A DNA stretch of 43,188 bases from Deltaproteobacteria bacterium (lineage in GTDB: Bacteria; Myxococcota_A; Polyangia; JAAYKL01), in NCBI GenBank assembly GCA_016935665.1, contig JAFGQN010000217.1, positions 1 to 43,188 of the forward strand, given 5' to 3'. Below are positions 8,438 to 17,914 of this stretch, piece by piece. The notes beneath the pieces were generated by a model, which saw nothing but the letters and a program-made list of their open reading frames with translations, searched no databases and was not told the origin of the DNA. Made by a program: the position numbers and the translations under genes. The number at the start of each line of letters is the position of its first letter. Positions within the stretch are counted from its first letter, which is position 1.

Positions 8438-8599
8438 GTGAGATTCTCTGAAGCACAACTGGAAAAAGCAATTGTTGACCTGTTAAGCGGCGAAGGATAT
8501 TAGCATGTTCATGGCGGCAGTGTTCACCGCTCCAAATCTGAAGCGCTTTTTAAAGACGACCTGAAAGAATTTCTGCTGCACACGGTACGAAGACGATAA
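8438..8599 (+). pseudogene. hsdR: 5' relic of a type I restriction enzyme R subunit gene
   Basis: From GTG at 8438 the frame reads MRFSEAQLEKAIVDLLSGEG-Y, then an in-frame TAG at 8501, then HVHGGSVHRSKSEALFKDDL and KEFLLH before TAA at 8597. This is the conserved N-terminus of HsdR, which normally reads (S/T)EAxLEQAxIELLxEEGYxxVxGxxIxR...LxxDLRxFL. Normal HsdR is about 1000 residues; only 53 codons remain. GAGGATAAAGA before the GTG may be the old ribosome site. Confidence 0.65.
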
Positions 8600-8636
8600 T
8601 ATCACTCGTAACTGCGTTGCTTAGGAAAGGTAATTT

Positions 8637-9899
8637 ATGTTTAAATTCATACATGCAGCAGATATTCATCTGGATAGCCCATTGAGAGGCCTTGCCCGAT
8701 ATGAAACCGCGCCGGTAGATGCGATTCGAAACGCCACGCGCAAAGCGTTTGAAAACCTGGTGGAATATGCCATTGATGAAGAAGTTGACTTTATCCTGAT
8801 GGCTGGTGACTTGTACGACGGGGACTGGAAGGATTACAGCACGGGCATCTTCTTCAGTCAGCAGATGGGGAAGCTCGCCAAAGCCGGAATTCACTTTTAT
8901 GCTGTATCAGGAAACCATGACGCCGCGAATAAAATGACCAGGAGTCTGGCCAAAGCGCCCAACTTTACTCTTTTTAAGTCCAGCAGTCCGCAGACAGAGA
9001 CAATTGAAGAACTGGAAGTGGCCATTCACGGACAGAGTTTCAGCACCCGGCATGTCTGGGACAATTTGGCGGTGAATTTCCCTGATGCAGTTTCTGGAGC
9101 ATTCAATATTGGACTTCTTCACACCTCTCTTACTGGTCGAGAGGGACATGTTCCTTATGCGCCGTGTTCTGTGGATGACCTTGTCTCCAAAAGATACCAG
9201 TATTGGGCGCTGGGACATATTCATCATGCGGAAGTGGTCTCGGAAGACCCCTGGATTGTGTTTCCCGGGTGCATTCAGGGCAGGCACATGAATGAAACCG
9301 GAAGCAAAGGGTGCCGACTGGTGACCGTCGATGATGGCGAGGTCATCAGTGTTGAAGAAGTCTATCTGGATGTGTTCAGATGGTTTCAGGTTTCCATTGA
9401 TATTACAGATATTGAAAAGAAGGATGCCGTTTGGGACAAAATCCGTGCTGCGATAGCAGACAATCGCGGTTTGTCGGGGGATTCCCCCTTTGCGCTGCGC
9501 ATTAATCTGACAGGGTCTGCACCTGTCGCCAGCTCCCTCGCTCACGATCCGGAGGCAACTCGACAACAGATACTGGCGCTGGGCGCGGAAGTTGCCGGGG
9601 AGGATGTCTGGATAGAGAAGGTAAACAACAGTACTCGTGGAAAACGGAATTTGGAAAAAGCGCTTGCTGAAGGCGGCCTTGTTGCCCAGATACTCGGTGA
9701 AATAATTGAATTGCCCGATGATCCCAGTGAAGTGGATGGCGTGTCTGACTTAATTACGGAAATGAAAGCGCTGCCACCTGAGGTATTTGGCGATGGCTTC
9801 GATTTCGACCTTTCCGACGCAAATACCCTTAAACAAGTGGTCTTTGATGCCAAAGAGCTTTTAATAAACAGTTTGCTGGCAAAAGGAGGCGAGCAGTGA
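8637..9899 (+). CDS. Mre11/SbcD-type DNA repair exonuclease, YhaO-like
   Basis: This 420-residue calcineurin-like phosphoesterase has the metal-binding motifs in order: ADIHLD (residues 8-13), GDLYDGDW (57-64), SGNHD (about 95-99) and GHIHHAEV (about 195-202). The C-terminal 150 residues are the capping and partner-binding part. It should be the nuclease half of an Mre11/Rad50-like complex acting on DNA ends. The next gene, the ATPase half, overlaps its stop codon by four bases (GTGA), so the two are translationally coupled. This order and the sizes fit the YhaO/YhaN pair of Firmicutes and proteobacteria better than classical SbcDC. It lies directly after the decayed restriction island but looks intact. 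Confidence 0.92.
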   Translation: MFKFIHAADIHLDSPLRGLARYETAPVDAIRNATRKAFENLVEYAIDEEVDFILMAGDLYDGDWKDYSTGIFFSQQMGKLAKAGIHFYAVSGNHDAANKMTRSLAKAPNFTLFKSSSPQTETIEELEVAIHGQSFSTRHVWDNLAVNFPDAVSGAFNIGLLHTSLTGREGHVPYAPCSVDDLVSKRYQYWALGHIHHAEVVSEDPWIVFPGCIQGRHMNETGSKGCRLVTVDDGEVISVEEVYLDVFRWFQVSIDITDIEKKDAVWDKIRAAIADNRGLSGDSPFALRINLTGSAPVASSLAHDPEATRQQILALGAEVAGEDVWIEKVNNSTRGKRNLEKALAEGGLVAQILGEIIELPDDPSEVDGVSDLITEMKALPPEVFGDGFDFDLSDANTLKQVVFDAKELLINSLLAKGGEQ

Positions 9900-12800
9900 G
9901 AATTGAGCGACTTGAGCTCTTAAAATACGGCCCTTTCACTGATATCGCTTTTGATTTTTCAAAGGATAGTGCTGGGGTTCAAATAATTTACGGGGATAAT
10001 GAAGCAGGTAAAAGCTCTTCTTTAAGGGGCCTCATTTCCCTGTTGTACGGTGTCCCTGCGAGAACAACGGATGATTTTATTCATGGCAAATCACAGCTTC
10101 GGATTGGAGGTTTGTTGTCGACAACTAAAGGCGATATGATTCGATTCATTCGGCGAAAAGGGAACAAAAATACGTTAATCGATCCTGATACCAATAGCTA
10201 TCTTCAAGACGACGCTATCTCACCATTTTTGCCGGCTGCTGTCACACAGGAGCTTTTTGAACAACTGTACGGAATCGATTATCAGCGTCTTTTGGCGGGT
10301 GGACAACAGCTTCTGAATCAATCCGGACATTTGGGACAGGCATTGTTCAGCGCGGCTTCTGGAATCGCAGGAATCAGGGAGACGCTTAACGCTCTTCAGA
10401 CAAAAGCCAATACCATATATCGCCCAGGACGCGCGGGCAGTTTAGTGAAAGATGATCTTGCGCAAATGAAAAGCGCGCAGGCGAGGGCTAAGGATGCCAC
10501 GTTGAAACTGAAGGATTGGAAATCTCTTCAGGCGTCGCTGGAGGAAACCAGAATTCTGCTTGAGGAGGTCGACGGCGCGCTGGTCCATCTAAAGGGGAAG
10601 CAAAACAAGCTGGCACGTATCAGCAAAGTTGCACCCACCCTCGCGGAAAGGACCGAACTACTGATTCAATTGGCGAAACTGGACGACGTCCTGGTCCTGC
10701 CGGAAAACTTTGGCAACGAAAGTGCGCATAAAATAGAAATGCTGGCCAATGCTCGTGAGCGACAGGAAAAGGCGAAAACCAGGCAGGCTCGTCTGACAAA
10801 TGAACGTGATTCATTAAGCGTTAACGAAACGTTGATTGAACGGGGTAGCGAGATTGAGGCAATTTTCAAGGACTCGGGCGCCGTGGAGAAAAGTATTGCA
10901 GACCGCCCGCGGCAGGAAACCCTGCAGCGCACAGCACGAGTGGAAGCCGAAAAAGAACTGAAAATAATTCGACCGGATCTGGATTTCGATACGGCTGCGG
11001 TTCAACTGAAGCCGCTGTTTGCAAAACAGAAGTTACTTACGTCTCTCATCACTGAGTATGCACGTATTTCTGATAGAATTGAAACCCTCAATACTTCCAT
11101 GCGAAAAACAGATCGCAAAAAAATTACGATAGAATCGAAACTGGCGAAAATTGAGGTATCGGATGTCGAGCTCAATACGTTGAAAGCCTGCATTGTTGAA
11201 GCCAGAAAAGCGGGCGAGATTGATACTCGAATATCCGAGATGAATCTGCGTGTGGCAAACGAAACGCAAACATGTGACGAAGAATTTAAGCGACTTGGCC
11301 GATTTCAGGATGATCGCGCGGCGCTTTTAACCACGTCTCTTCCTGTTTCTGAAACATTGAATCAATTTGAACTGCGGTTTGCATCCATAGATGCGGAAAT
11401 TCGCGATTGTCGCAGACAGGCATTGGAAGCTGAAACCAAACTGGCAGATACAACGGAGTCGCTGAGTAAACTTCTGAGACAACATGAGATTCCCACGATT
11501 GATGAATTGAAGGCATTGCGTGTTTCCCGAGGCATCAGCTGGCATCTGGTTAAAAAGAAGTATGTGGAACAGGTGGCTGTGGATTCACAGATAGTTGCCC
11601 ATGCTGGAGATGCAGACCTGGTGCAGTATTATGAAAATCAGATTATATCAGCTGACAATTTATCTGATGCGCTAAGGGAAGATGCGAAAAACGTAGCACA
11701 TCGCGTAAATCTGGAAGTTCAAAAAATGACGCTAAGTGAACGACTTCAGAAGGTGCAGTCCAAAGCCGCTGTCCTTGAGGAAAACCGGGTTGCACTTGAT
11801 ACGGAGTGGCGCGAGATCTGGAAGTCGTTGGGAATTGCTCCTGCAACGCCGGTTGAGATGAAACAGTGGGTGGTTCAGGCAGAAAAACTGATGGGAAACA
11901 TGATTCAGGCGAGGAACATTGCAGATGAATGTTCCAGACTTATTGAAAAACGGAATAGTCTGAAAAGTATTCTCCTGAGCGTGATGAAAGATGTAAAAAT
12001 CGGATTTAAGGAACAAAGTGATGGCCTGGAAGCAATACTGGCTCGCTGTGAGCAGTTTGTCAAAGCGGAAGAAAGCGCAGTGGAGGAACGAAAGTCTCTG
12101 GAGCGCTCTCTGATAGACTTGAACATGGAGCTTACCCAACTCAGCGATGAACGAAAAGATCTGGAGCAAAAGCTTCTGGACTGGAAAAGGAAATGGGGAG
12201 AAGTGGTTTCCGATCTCGGTTTGGATAGTGACGCGGCGCCTGAACTCGGACAGGGAAGATTTGAAGTTGCTGAAAGATTTTTCGAGCAACACGAAAAATT
12301 TGATGAGGCGAGGCGGCGTATTTACGGGATGGATAAAGACATTGAGCGGTTCGAACAAAAACTGAACAGTTTCACCTCGGAGATTAAGTTTTCCCATGAG
12401 AATCTGGATGCGATCGCAGTCGCAAAAAAATTATACGATGCGTTGAATAAGGCGAAAGAATCTGATGTGAAATTAACTGGGATTCTCTCTCAGTTGGATG
12501 AGACCGCTTCAGAAATCGATGATGCCGGGATTTCCATAATGGCGTTGGAGAAACAGCTTGAACAGCTGAGAAGTCAGGCGAAAGTGACCTCAAACGATGA
12601 TCTGATAGTGGTAGCTGCCGCTTCAGATAAAAAAAGAAACCTTCAGTCAACAGTGGAACAACTCACTCGCGAGGCTATTAAAATCGGTGATGGTCTGAGC
12701 ATAGAGGAATTGGAAAAAGAAGCGGAGGGCCGCCATGGGGAAGATGTACCTGGAGAGCTTTTTGGCGTTGAATCTGAAATATCAGACCACGAAGCGAAAA

Positions 12801-13423
12801 GAGACCAATTGCGCGATAATTTGAAGGAACTGCAAATTCAAAGCAATGCGAAAGATGGTTCCTCGGTGGCAGCAGCGGCCATGGAAGATGCGGAGGAATG
12901 CCTGGCGTCGGTCCGCATAAATATTGAGCGATATATGCGCCTGCGTATCGCGGCGTCAATATTGGAAAACCGGATTGAGACATACCGCAAGCAAAATCAG
13001 GGGCCCATTCTGAAACGCGCTGGAAAAATATTCGCTGAATTAACATTGGGGTCTTTTAAGGGGCTCCGGGACGAACTTGACGCCAATGGCAGTCCGGTGC
13101 TGCTGGGCGTTCGGCCAGATGACAAAGAAACTTTAGTAGCAGGTATGAGTGATGGCACGCGTGACCAGTTGTTCCTGGCCTTGCGACTGGCAACGATGGA
13201 ACAACAGATTCAAAAAGGCGAGCCCATGCCATTGGTTATGGACGACATTTTAATCGGGTTTGACGATAACAGGACACAGGTATGCCTGAAGATTTTAAGT
13301 GAATTGGCCGCAAAAACACAGGTACTGCTTTTTACACACCAGCGCAGCGTGGTGGAAATTGCCAGGGCACTCGATGACGGTACGAATGCTGTTATACATG
13401 AACTGCACAGGTCGATTGTATGA
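9896..13423 (+). CDS. Rad50/SbcC-like ATPase, YhaN-type
   Basis: The 1175-residue protein begins MRIERLELLKYGPFTD and has a Walker A at residues 33-41 (GDNEAGKSS). The middle 900 residues are heptad-rich coiled coil with no clear CxxC zinc hook. Near the C-terminus are the ABC signature-like MSDGTRDQLFLALRLA and the Walker B PLVMDDILIGFDD (about residue 1112-1120), followed by a D-loop and LLFTHQRSVV. It is the ATPase partner of the upstream phosphoesterase. It starts with GTG, preceded by AAAGGAGGCGA. The AAA_27/YhaN-type N-terminus and the missing zinc hook separate it from true SbcC. Confidence 0.92.
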   Translation: MRIERLELLKYGPFTDIAFDFSKDSAGVQIIYGDNEAGKSSSLRGLISLLYGVPARTTDDFIHGKSQLRIGGLLSTTKGDMIRFIRRKGNKNTLIDPDTNSYLQDDAISPFLPAAVTQELFEQLYGIDYQRLLAGGQQLLNQSGHLGQALFSAASGIAGIRETLNALQTKANTIYRPGRAGSLVKDDLAQMKSAQARAKDATLKLKDWKSLQASLEETRILLEEVDGALVHLKGKQNKLARISKVAPTLAERTELLIQLAKLDDVLVLPENFGNESAHKIEMLANARERQEKAKTRQARLTNERDSLSVNETLIERGSEIEAIFKDSGAVEKSIADRPRQETLQRTARVEAEKELKIIRPDLDFDTAAVQLKPLFAKQKLLTSLITEYARISDRIETLNTSMRKTDRKKITIESKLAKIEVSDVELNTLKACIVEARKAGEIDTRISEMNLRVANETQTCDEEFKRLGRFQDDRAALLTTSLPVSETLNQFELRFASIDAEIRDCRRQALEAETKLADTTESLSKLLRQHEIPTIDELKALRVSRGISWHLVKKKYVEQVAVDSQIVAHAGDADLVQYYENQIISADNLSDALREDAKNVAHRVNLEVQKMTLSERLQKVQSKAAVLEENRVALDTEWREIWKSLGIAPATPVEMKQWVVQAEKLMGNMIQARNIADECSRLIEKRNSLKSILLSVMKDVKIGFKEQSDGLEAILARCEQFVKAEESAVEERKSLERSLIDLNMELTQLSDERKDLEQKLLDWKRKWGEVVSDLGLDSDAAPELGQGRFEVAERFFEQHEKFDEARRRIYGMDKDIERFEQKLNSFTSEIKFSHENLDAIAVAKKLYDALNKAKESDVKLTGILSQLDETASEIDDAGISIMALEKQLEQLRSQAKVTSNDDLIVVAAASDKKRNLQSTVEQLTREAIKIGDGLSIEELEKEAEGRHGEDVPGELFGVESEISDHEAKRDQLRDNLKELQIQSNAKDGSSVAAAAMEDAEECLASVRINIERYMRLRIAASILENRIETYRKQNQGPILKRAGKIFAELTLGSFKGLRDELDANGSPVLLGVRPDDKETLVAGMSDGTRDQLFLALRLATMEQQIQKGEPMPLVMDDILIGFDDNRTQVCLKILSELAAKTQVLLFTHQRSVVEIARALDDGTNAVIHELHRSIV

Positions 13424-14128
13424 ATCCCCCTGTGTCAACCGGCGACAATGGTGAGCTAATTGCGCTATGCCCATTTTCTTAAAAGCCCTGTTGGAGTCCG
13501 CGTTGGTGAGGAGGCAACGTCCAAACCCGCCGTCCATTGGACCGGTAAATGCACTTGTGCATTGAGCGGTCTCGAAGCGTTTTTTAAACGGCGCAATTCG
13601 CTCAAAGCTGATTGTTCAACTACGGCTGGCCGGCGGGATCCTGGCCTCTCACCGAGCCAAGTATCGGCTATCAGTGGAAATATATTTCTCTGCTGGCCAA
13701 TTTCAGCCGATAAGAAGGCAAAAGACACCACGCAGACCCCGTTTTTCCAGGGTTTGGCAACGGCGCACTGGCAACCGGAATGATATTGGGGCTATTGAGT
13801 ATTGATGCCAGAAGGGATTTCGACAAAACGCATAACGAAACAGACGCGCATAATGCCACCGAAACGTCATGCCAAAACAGAAATGCAAATGCCGCCATCA
13901 TCACCGGGTCTGCAGCGACGGACGTTATTGTCATTGCTGCATTTTTATTAAAAAAGCCGCTGCAATTTCGGCCATTGTCTTTTTTTATTCTTTTTTTTGT
14001 AAGGTTTCTCCGTTGCCAAACAAATATACTTTTGAAATGAGCCGTTGCTTGTTTTTCAAGCAGCGCCAGGCATGCCGTGCATGCAAATTTTACCTCTGAA
14101 AGGCGTTTTAATGTTTGTGGAGACTCTT
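13424..14128. other. Gap of about 700 bases without a recognisable gene
   Basis: Open frames of up to 107 codons exist on both strands, but they overlap one another, lack ribosome sites and resemble no family I know. The last 150 bases before the GH16 gene are T-rich and may hold its promoter. No transposase end was recognised. Confidence 0.5.
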
Positions 14129-15166
14129 ATGAAATCTAAATTTCCAATGTTATCGGTACTATTACTACTTTTTATGTTTGAGGGACAGGCATTCGCCGTA
14201 TCGGGGGCAGAAGTTTATACCAGCAAATCGTATACATATGGTCGATATGAAGCCCGCGTTCGTTTTGGCGCTGGTGATGGCATTGTATCGAGCTTTTTCC
14301 TTTGGAAGCCGGATTCCGAAATGAGTGATGTATACTGGAATGAACTGGATTTTGAGAAAATCAGTGATGATTGCAACGGGTACAACACGAATATTCACTG
14401 GGGACTGGGAAGCGATAAAAGCGATATTTCCAAACGAACCACAACGGATGACAGTTTGTGCGACGGGTATCATGTACATGCATTTGAATGGACGCCGGAT
14501 ACGATACGCTTTTACCTGGATGGCAAACAAATTCGGGAAGTGACCGGTGATGCTGTGGAGGGATTCAAAGAGAATGCTGAAGACGGCATGCAAATCAGAT
14601 TTAATCTGTGGGTTGGCAATGCATCGTTTGGCGGAGATTTCGACGAAGCGTCTCTTCCCGTTTATGAATACATTGATTGGGTGCGATATTCCTCCTATAC
14701 GCCCGGCGAGGGAGATGATGGGAGCGATTTTACGGAGGAGTGGAAAGAGGAATTCGAAGAAATGCCGAGCGGTTGGCTTTTTGGGACGTGGGACTCCCCA
14801 TTTGGCCTTTCCACCCATACCAAAAAAAATGTGAACATTTGCAGCGGCGCTGCGGTGCTGTCATTAACTGACGATGATGCAGAAGGCCCTCCGGAAGACT
14901 GCGACACCAATGGTGGTGATGCGGATGTGGATGGGGACGTGGATTATTACAGCGATGCGGACAGCGACACGGATGGCGACGCGGATGACGATGACGACGA
15001 TGATGACGATGACGACGACGATGATGATGACGATGACGACGACGATGATGATGATGATGACAGCGATGGGGACAATTCATCGAAATCAAGTTCCGGTTGT
15101 TCGTTTTCTAATCAACAGGAATCCATGGGATTATTGACACTGGTTTTCAATTTGCTTTTTGGGTAA
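14129..15166 (+). CDS. Circularly permuted GH16 beta-1,3-1,4-glucanase (Fibrobacter type) with poly-Asp tail
   Basis: The 345-residue protein has a Sec signal (residues 1-23, ending AFA) and goes straight into [20 protein letters not shown]. The catalytic motif is NELDFEK, with Glu72 and Glu76 as nucleophile and acid/base around Asp74. After the last strand of the normal C-terminus ([14 protein letters not shown]) comes [14 protein letters not shown]...[14 protein letters not shown], which is the N-terminal part of ordinary Bacillus-type lichenases. This is the order found in the Fibrobacter succinogenes glucanase, a known natural circular permutant. A linker with 26 Asp codons in a row (14984-15061) and a C-terminal hydrophobic tail (GCSFSNQQ then [13 protein letters not shown]) follow; the tail may retain the protein in the envelope. 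The ATG at 14111 is an alternative start. The next gene begins 13 bases later. Confidence 0.9.
   Translation: MKSKFPMLSVLLLLFMFEGQAFAVSGAEVYTSKSYTYGRYEARVRFGAGDGIVSSFFLWKPDSEMSDVYWNELDFEKISDDCNGYNTNIHWGLGSDKSDISKRTTTDDSLCDGYHVHAFEWTPDTIRFYLDGKQIREVTGDAVEGFKENAEDGMQIRFNLWVGNASFGGDFDEASLPVYEYIDWVRYSSYTPGEGDDGSDFTEEWKEEFEEMPSGWLFGTWDSPFGLSTHTKKNVNICSGAAVLSLTDDDAEGPPEDCDTNGGDADVDGDVDYYSDADSDTDGDADDDDDDDDDDDDDDDDDDDDDDDDDDSDGDNSSKSSSGCSFSNQQESMGLLTLVFNLLFG
14984..15061 (+). repeat. GAY trinucleotide repeat coding for 26 consecutive Asp
   Basis: There are 26 uninterrupted GAT/GAC codons. The two codons are mixed irregularly, so the DNA repeat is imperfect while the peptide is a pure Asp run. Confidence 0.95.
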
Positions 15167-15179
15167 CAGGGGACTTGAT

Positions 15180-16313
15180 ATGAAACTGGCCAATCTTTTT
15201 TTTCTTGTTTGTTTGGGACTGATTCTTTTCGCTTGTGGCGGAAACGACTCGTCTGGGAATACCGATTCTGATGCCAACAGTGACGCGGACAGTGATTCTG
15301 ATTCGGACGGTGATTCTGATTCCGATGGCGATTCCGATACCGATGGGGATTCTGACACCGACGGTGACTCTGATTCCGATGGCGATTCCGATTCGGACGG
15401 TGACTCTGATTCCGATGGTGATTCCGATTCGGACGGTGATTCCGATTCCGATTCTGATTCTGATTCTGATTCTGATTCTGATGGTGATTCGGATTCGGAT
15501 GGTGACTCTGATACCGATGCCGATGCCGATACCGATTCAGACACGGAAGCGAGTGGCATTTTGAGTATCATCGGAAAAAAAGAAAACGATCATGGTGCGC
15601 CGTATACGTCAGGCCGGTTGAACAGCAGTTTTGAGGTGCCCAATGATGCGGGCGTCTGGGTTCGCGCCCGATTGAAAATTACGTTAAAACGATGCAATGC
15701 GGGGGATCCGTATGTAGACGGTTCGTGGCCGGCATTCTGGCTGCTTGGCAGTGATTCCGGTGAACAGGGGTATGGCGGAACTGTGGCATGGCCTGAGTGC
15801 GGCGAAATCGACATTATCGAGTGGATTGGCACATACGACGACACACATTATCAGACCAATCAGTGGGGGGACCCCGCCTTCCCGGTGGATCACAATAAAC
15901 CGTCCACAGTCTCATACAGCAATGGTCCCGAAAAATGGCATACCTACGGTGTGCGCTTCAATGGGGATGACATCACGTTCACTTTTGATGGCAAAGATCA
16001 GGCGACCCGATCCTATAATGATCCTGATTCACATGGTCACCGAATCATCTTGAATATGGCCCTGGGTGGAGATATGGCAGGGATAATCGCGGGTGATTTT
16101 GACAGCAATATGCTCCAGGTGGACTGGGTGCGGGTCACCGACGCAGGTGGAAATCTGATGTGGTCTGACGAGATGGACGATGAGTCGGCAACCAAATCCA
16201 AATGGTTTACGTTCACCGGGTTGGCATACAATAATGAAGAGCAGTATTACACCGATTGGGAATCTGACAATTTCAATTGGCATGACGACGCAACGTTGGG
16301 AGAATGCAATTAG
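15180..16313 (+). CDS. Circularly permuted GH16 laminarinase-like lipoprotein
   Basis: The 377-residue protein has a lipobox (LFAC, Cys19), an Asp-Ser-Gly linker to about residue 122, then a GH16 domain in an unusual order. It starts with [20 protein letters not shown], which in normal laminarinases comes some 60 residues into the domain. It continues with WPAFWLLG and the catalytic [14 protein letters not shown] (Glu209, Asp211, Glu214), then the end of the normal domain (VDWVRV). Finally, at residues 325-370, come [18 protein letters not shown] and [10 protein letters not shown], which is the usual laminarinase N-terminus. No such segment precedes the core, because the linker follows the lipobox at once. 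Substrate is probably beta-1,3- or mixed-linkage glucan. It is co-transcribed with the GH16 gene upstream and probably with GH5 downstream. Confidence 0.88.
   Translation: MKLANLFFLVCLGLILFACGGNDSSGNTDSDANSDADSDSDSDGDSDSDGDSDTDGDSDTDGDSDSDGDSDSDGDSDSDGDSDSDGDSDSDSDSDSDSDSDGDSDSDGDSDTDADADTDSDTEASGILSIIGKKENDHGAPYTSGRLNSSFEVPNDAGVWVRARLKITLKRCNAGDPYVDGSWPAFWLLGSDSGEQGYGGTVAWPECGEIDIIEWIGTYDDTHYQTNQWGDPAFPVDHNKPSTVSYSNGPEKWHTYGVRFNGDDITFTFDGKDQATRSYNDPDSHGHRIILNMALGGDMAGIIAGDFDSNMLQVDWVRVTDAGGNLMWSDEMDDESATKSKWFTFTGLAYNNEEQYYTDWESDNFNWHDDATLGECN
15262..15546 (+). repeat. Hexanucleotide coding repeat of the second GH16 gene
   Basis: About 95 codons of GAY alternating with TCN/AGY, ACN, GGN or GCN, with near-identical 36-base blocks (GATTCCGATTCGGACGGT). 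It encodes the linker between lipobox and catalytic domain. Confidence 0.9.
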
Positions 16314-16401
16314 CGTCGGCGTTTGTTTTGTAAATGCACTATAAGTCGGTCCACCGAACCAAACACGTCTAAACTAACTTTTTAAAATCACGGAGTAGAT
16401 G

Positions 16402-17850
16402 ATGAGACAGATGAATTTACTGTTAATTATCATGCTTTGGCTGGTCGTCCCCATCGTATTGGGATGCACTTCAAACAGCAACAGCGAAACGGGTGGAGAC
16501 GGTGATACGGATAGTGACTCCGATTCTGACTCCGATTCCGATTCTGACTCTGACAGCGATTCGGATAGCGACTCCGATACGGATACCGATTCGGATGCTG
16601 ACAGTGATAGCGATACGGACAGTGATGGCGACATGGATTCAGATTCGGATTCAGACGGCGACAGCGACACTGATAGCGACAGTGATACAGACGCGGATTC
16701 TGATGCTGACAGTGATAGCGATATGGATACTGACACTGATACAGATGCAGACACAGACACGGATAGCGACACAGACACGGATAGTGACACCGATACAGAC
16801 ACCGATACAGATACCGAAAATGGCGGTATTCGTGCAGCCACTGCTGCCGCGGGTATGGGAATGGGTGTGAATCTCGGTCAGATCTTTGAAAGCACGCAAC
16901 ACCCGCGAACACTGGATAAAGCGAGAGCGAAAATAGCCGCGTATTATGCACGCGGATTTCGTAACATACGCATCCCCATCACATGGACAGAAGCGGTTGG
17001 TGGTGACACAATCGTTAATAATCCCTCTGTCGGTGATGTGAATCGCTCCCATGCGCGTTTGGCAGTCATTGAACAGGTCGTGGATTACGCGTTATCCAAA
17101 CCGGATTTGTACGTGATTATCAACGCGCATCATGAGCAACGCCTGAAAACGGAGAATCGAGCATCGGTACTGGAGCGTCTGTGGCAGGATATTGCCGACA
17201 TTTTTAAAAATCGGGATCACCGGTTGCTGTACGAAATTTTGAATGAGCCTCATAAAAGTGATTCGGATTCCTCGGCGATGGCCCCCAATGACCTGCGTCA
17301 CATGGTTGGGCTCGCCTATGACAAAATTCGGGCAGCCGATCCGGTTCGGATTGTAATCATCGGCGGCAATCAGTGGTTTGGCGCTCATGAAATGGCGACG
17401 GTGTGGCCAAATCTGGACGATGTGGGCGGCGGCAAGGATCCCTACGTGATGGCAACCTTCCATCACTACGACCCGTGGACTTTCTGTGGTGACAATCAGG
17501 GCACCTATGACGACCCGTGGACCGACGACAATTTGTCTGGTCCCATGGATACCATGCAGAGCTGGGCGAAGTCCGTTGGACAGGGAATGCCGGTATACAT
17601 TGGCGAATGGGGAGTGGGGTGGGGCAGCAAGTACAGTCAGATGGATTGCAACAACATTCGGGCCTGGTACCAGGGAATGCACAGTCAGTTCGCATCTGCC
17701 AAAGGGATTCCCACCAGCGTATGGGATGATGGGGGTTGGTTTAAAATTTTTGACCACAGCGCCAACAGTTTTAACAACAACCTCATCGACTGTATTACCG
17801 GCAATTGCGATTGGAACGGGTCAGAGCGGTTCAACGACGCCTGCCGGTAA
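16402..17850 (+). CDS. GH5 family endoglucanase lipoprotein
   Basis: The 482-residue protein has a lipobox (IVLGC, about Cys22), one of the longest linkers here (about residues 33-138, Asp with Ser/Thr) and a GH5 TIM barrel. Family marks are the strand-3 NIRIPITW, the NAHHE of strand 4, the acid/base Glu in [10 protein letters not shown] (about residue 280) and the nucleophile Glu in [11 protein letters not shown] (about residue 400). Substrate cannot be fixed from sequence; cellulose, mixed-linkage glucan and mannan are all seen in GH5. I chose the second of two adjacent ATGs because GGAG then stands 6 bases before it. It lies 88 bases after the permuted GH16 pair on the same strand and converges with the GH43 gene. 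Confidence 0.92.
   Translation: MRQMNLLLIIMLWLVVPIVLGCTSNSNSETGGDGDTDSDSDSDSDSDSDSDSDSDSDSDTDTDSDADSDSDTDSDGDMDSDSDSDGDSDTDSDSDTDADSDADSDSDMDTDTDTDADTDTDSDTDTDSDTDTDTDTDTENGGIRAATAAAGMGMGVNLGQIFESTQHPRTLDKARAKIAAYYARGFRNIRIPITWTEAVGGDTIVNNPSVGDVNRSHARLAVIEQVVDYALSKPDLYVIINAHHEQRLKTENRASVLERLWQDIADIFKNRDHRLLYEILNEPHKSDSDSSAMAPNDLRHMVGLAYDKIRAADPVRIVIIGGNQWFGAHEMATVWPNLDDVGGGKDPYVMATFHHYDPWTFCGDNQGTYDDPWTDDNLSGPMDTMQSWAKSVGQGMPVYIGEWGVGWGSKYSQMDCNNIRAWYQGMHSQFASAKGIPTSVWDDGGWFKIFDHSANSFNNNLIDCITGNCDWNGSERFNDACR
16496..16818 (+). repeat. Hexanucleotide coding repeat of the GH5 gene
   Basis: About 105 codons, almost every second one GAY. It is the longest linker-coding tract in the window. Confidence 0.9.
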
Positions 17851-17914
17851 GGCAAATTATAGATAATCCTCAACGCGTCCACATCCCCTTGTGCGTCAAC
17901 GTCAAAAATTGGAT

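Noticed and set aside
13460-13783. Frames of 107 and 88 codons on opposite strands in the gap after the YhaN-like gene
   Set aside because: Neither has a family match or a ribosome site, and composition is not gene-like. I could not choose between them.
15262-16818. Repeat tracts as possible CRISPR arrays or minisatellites outside genes
   Set aside because: The repeats are codon-phased, lack unique spacers of constant length and lie within open frames that continue into catalytic domains.
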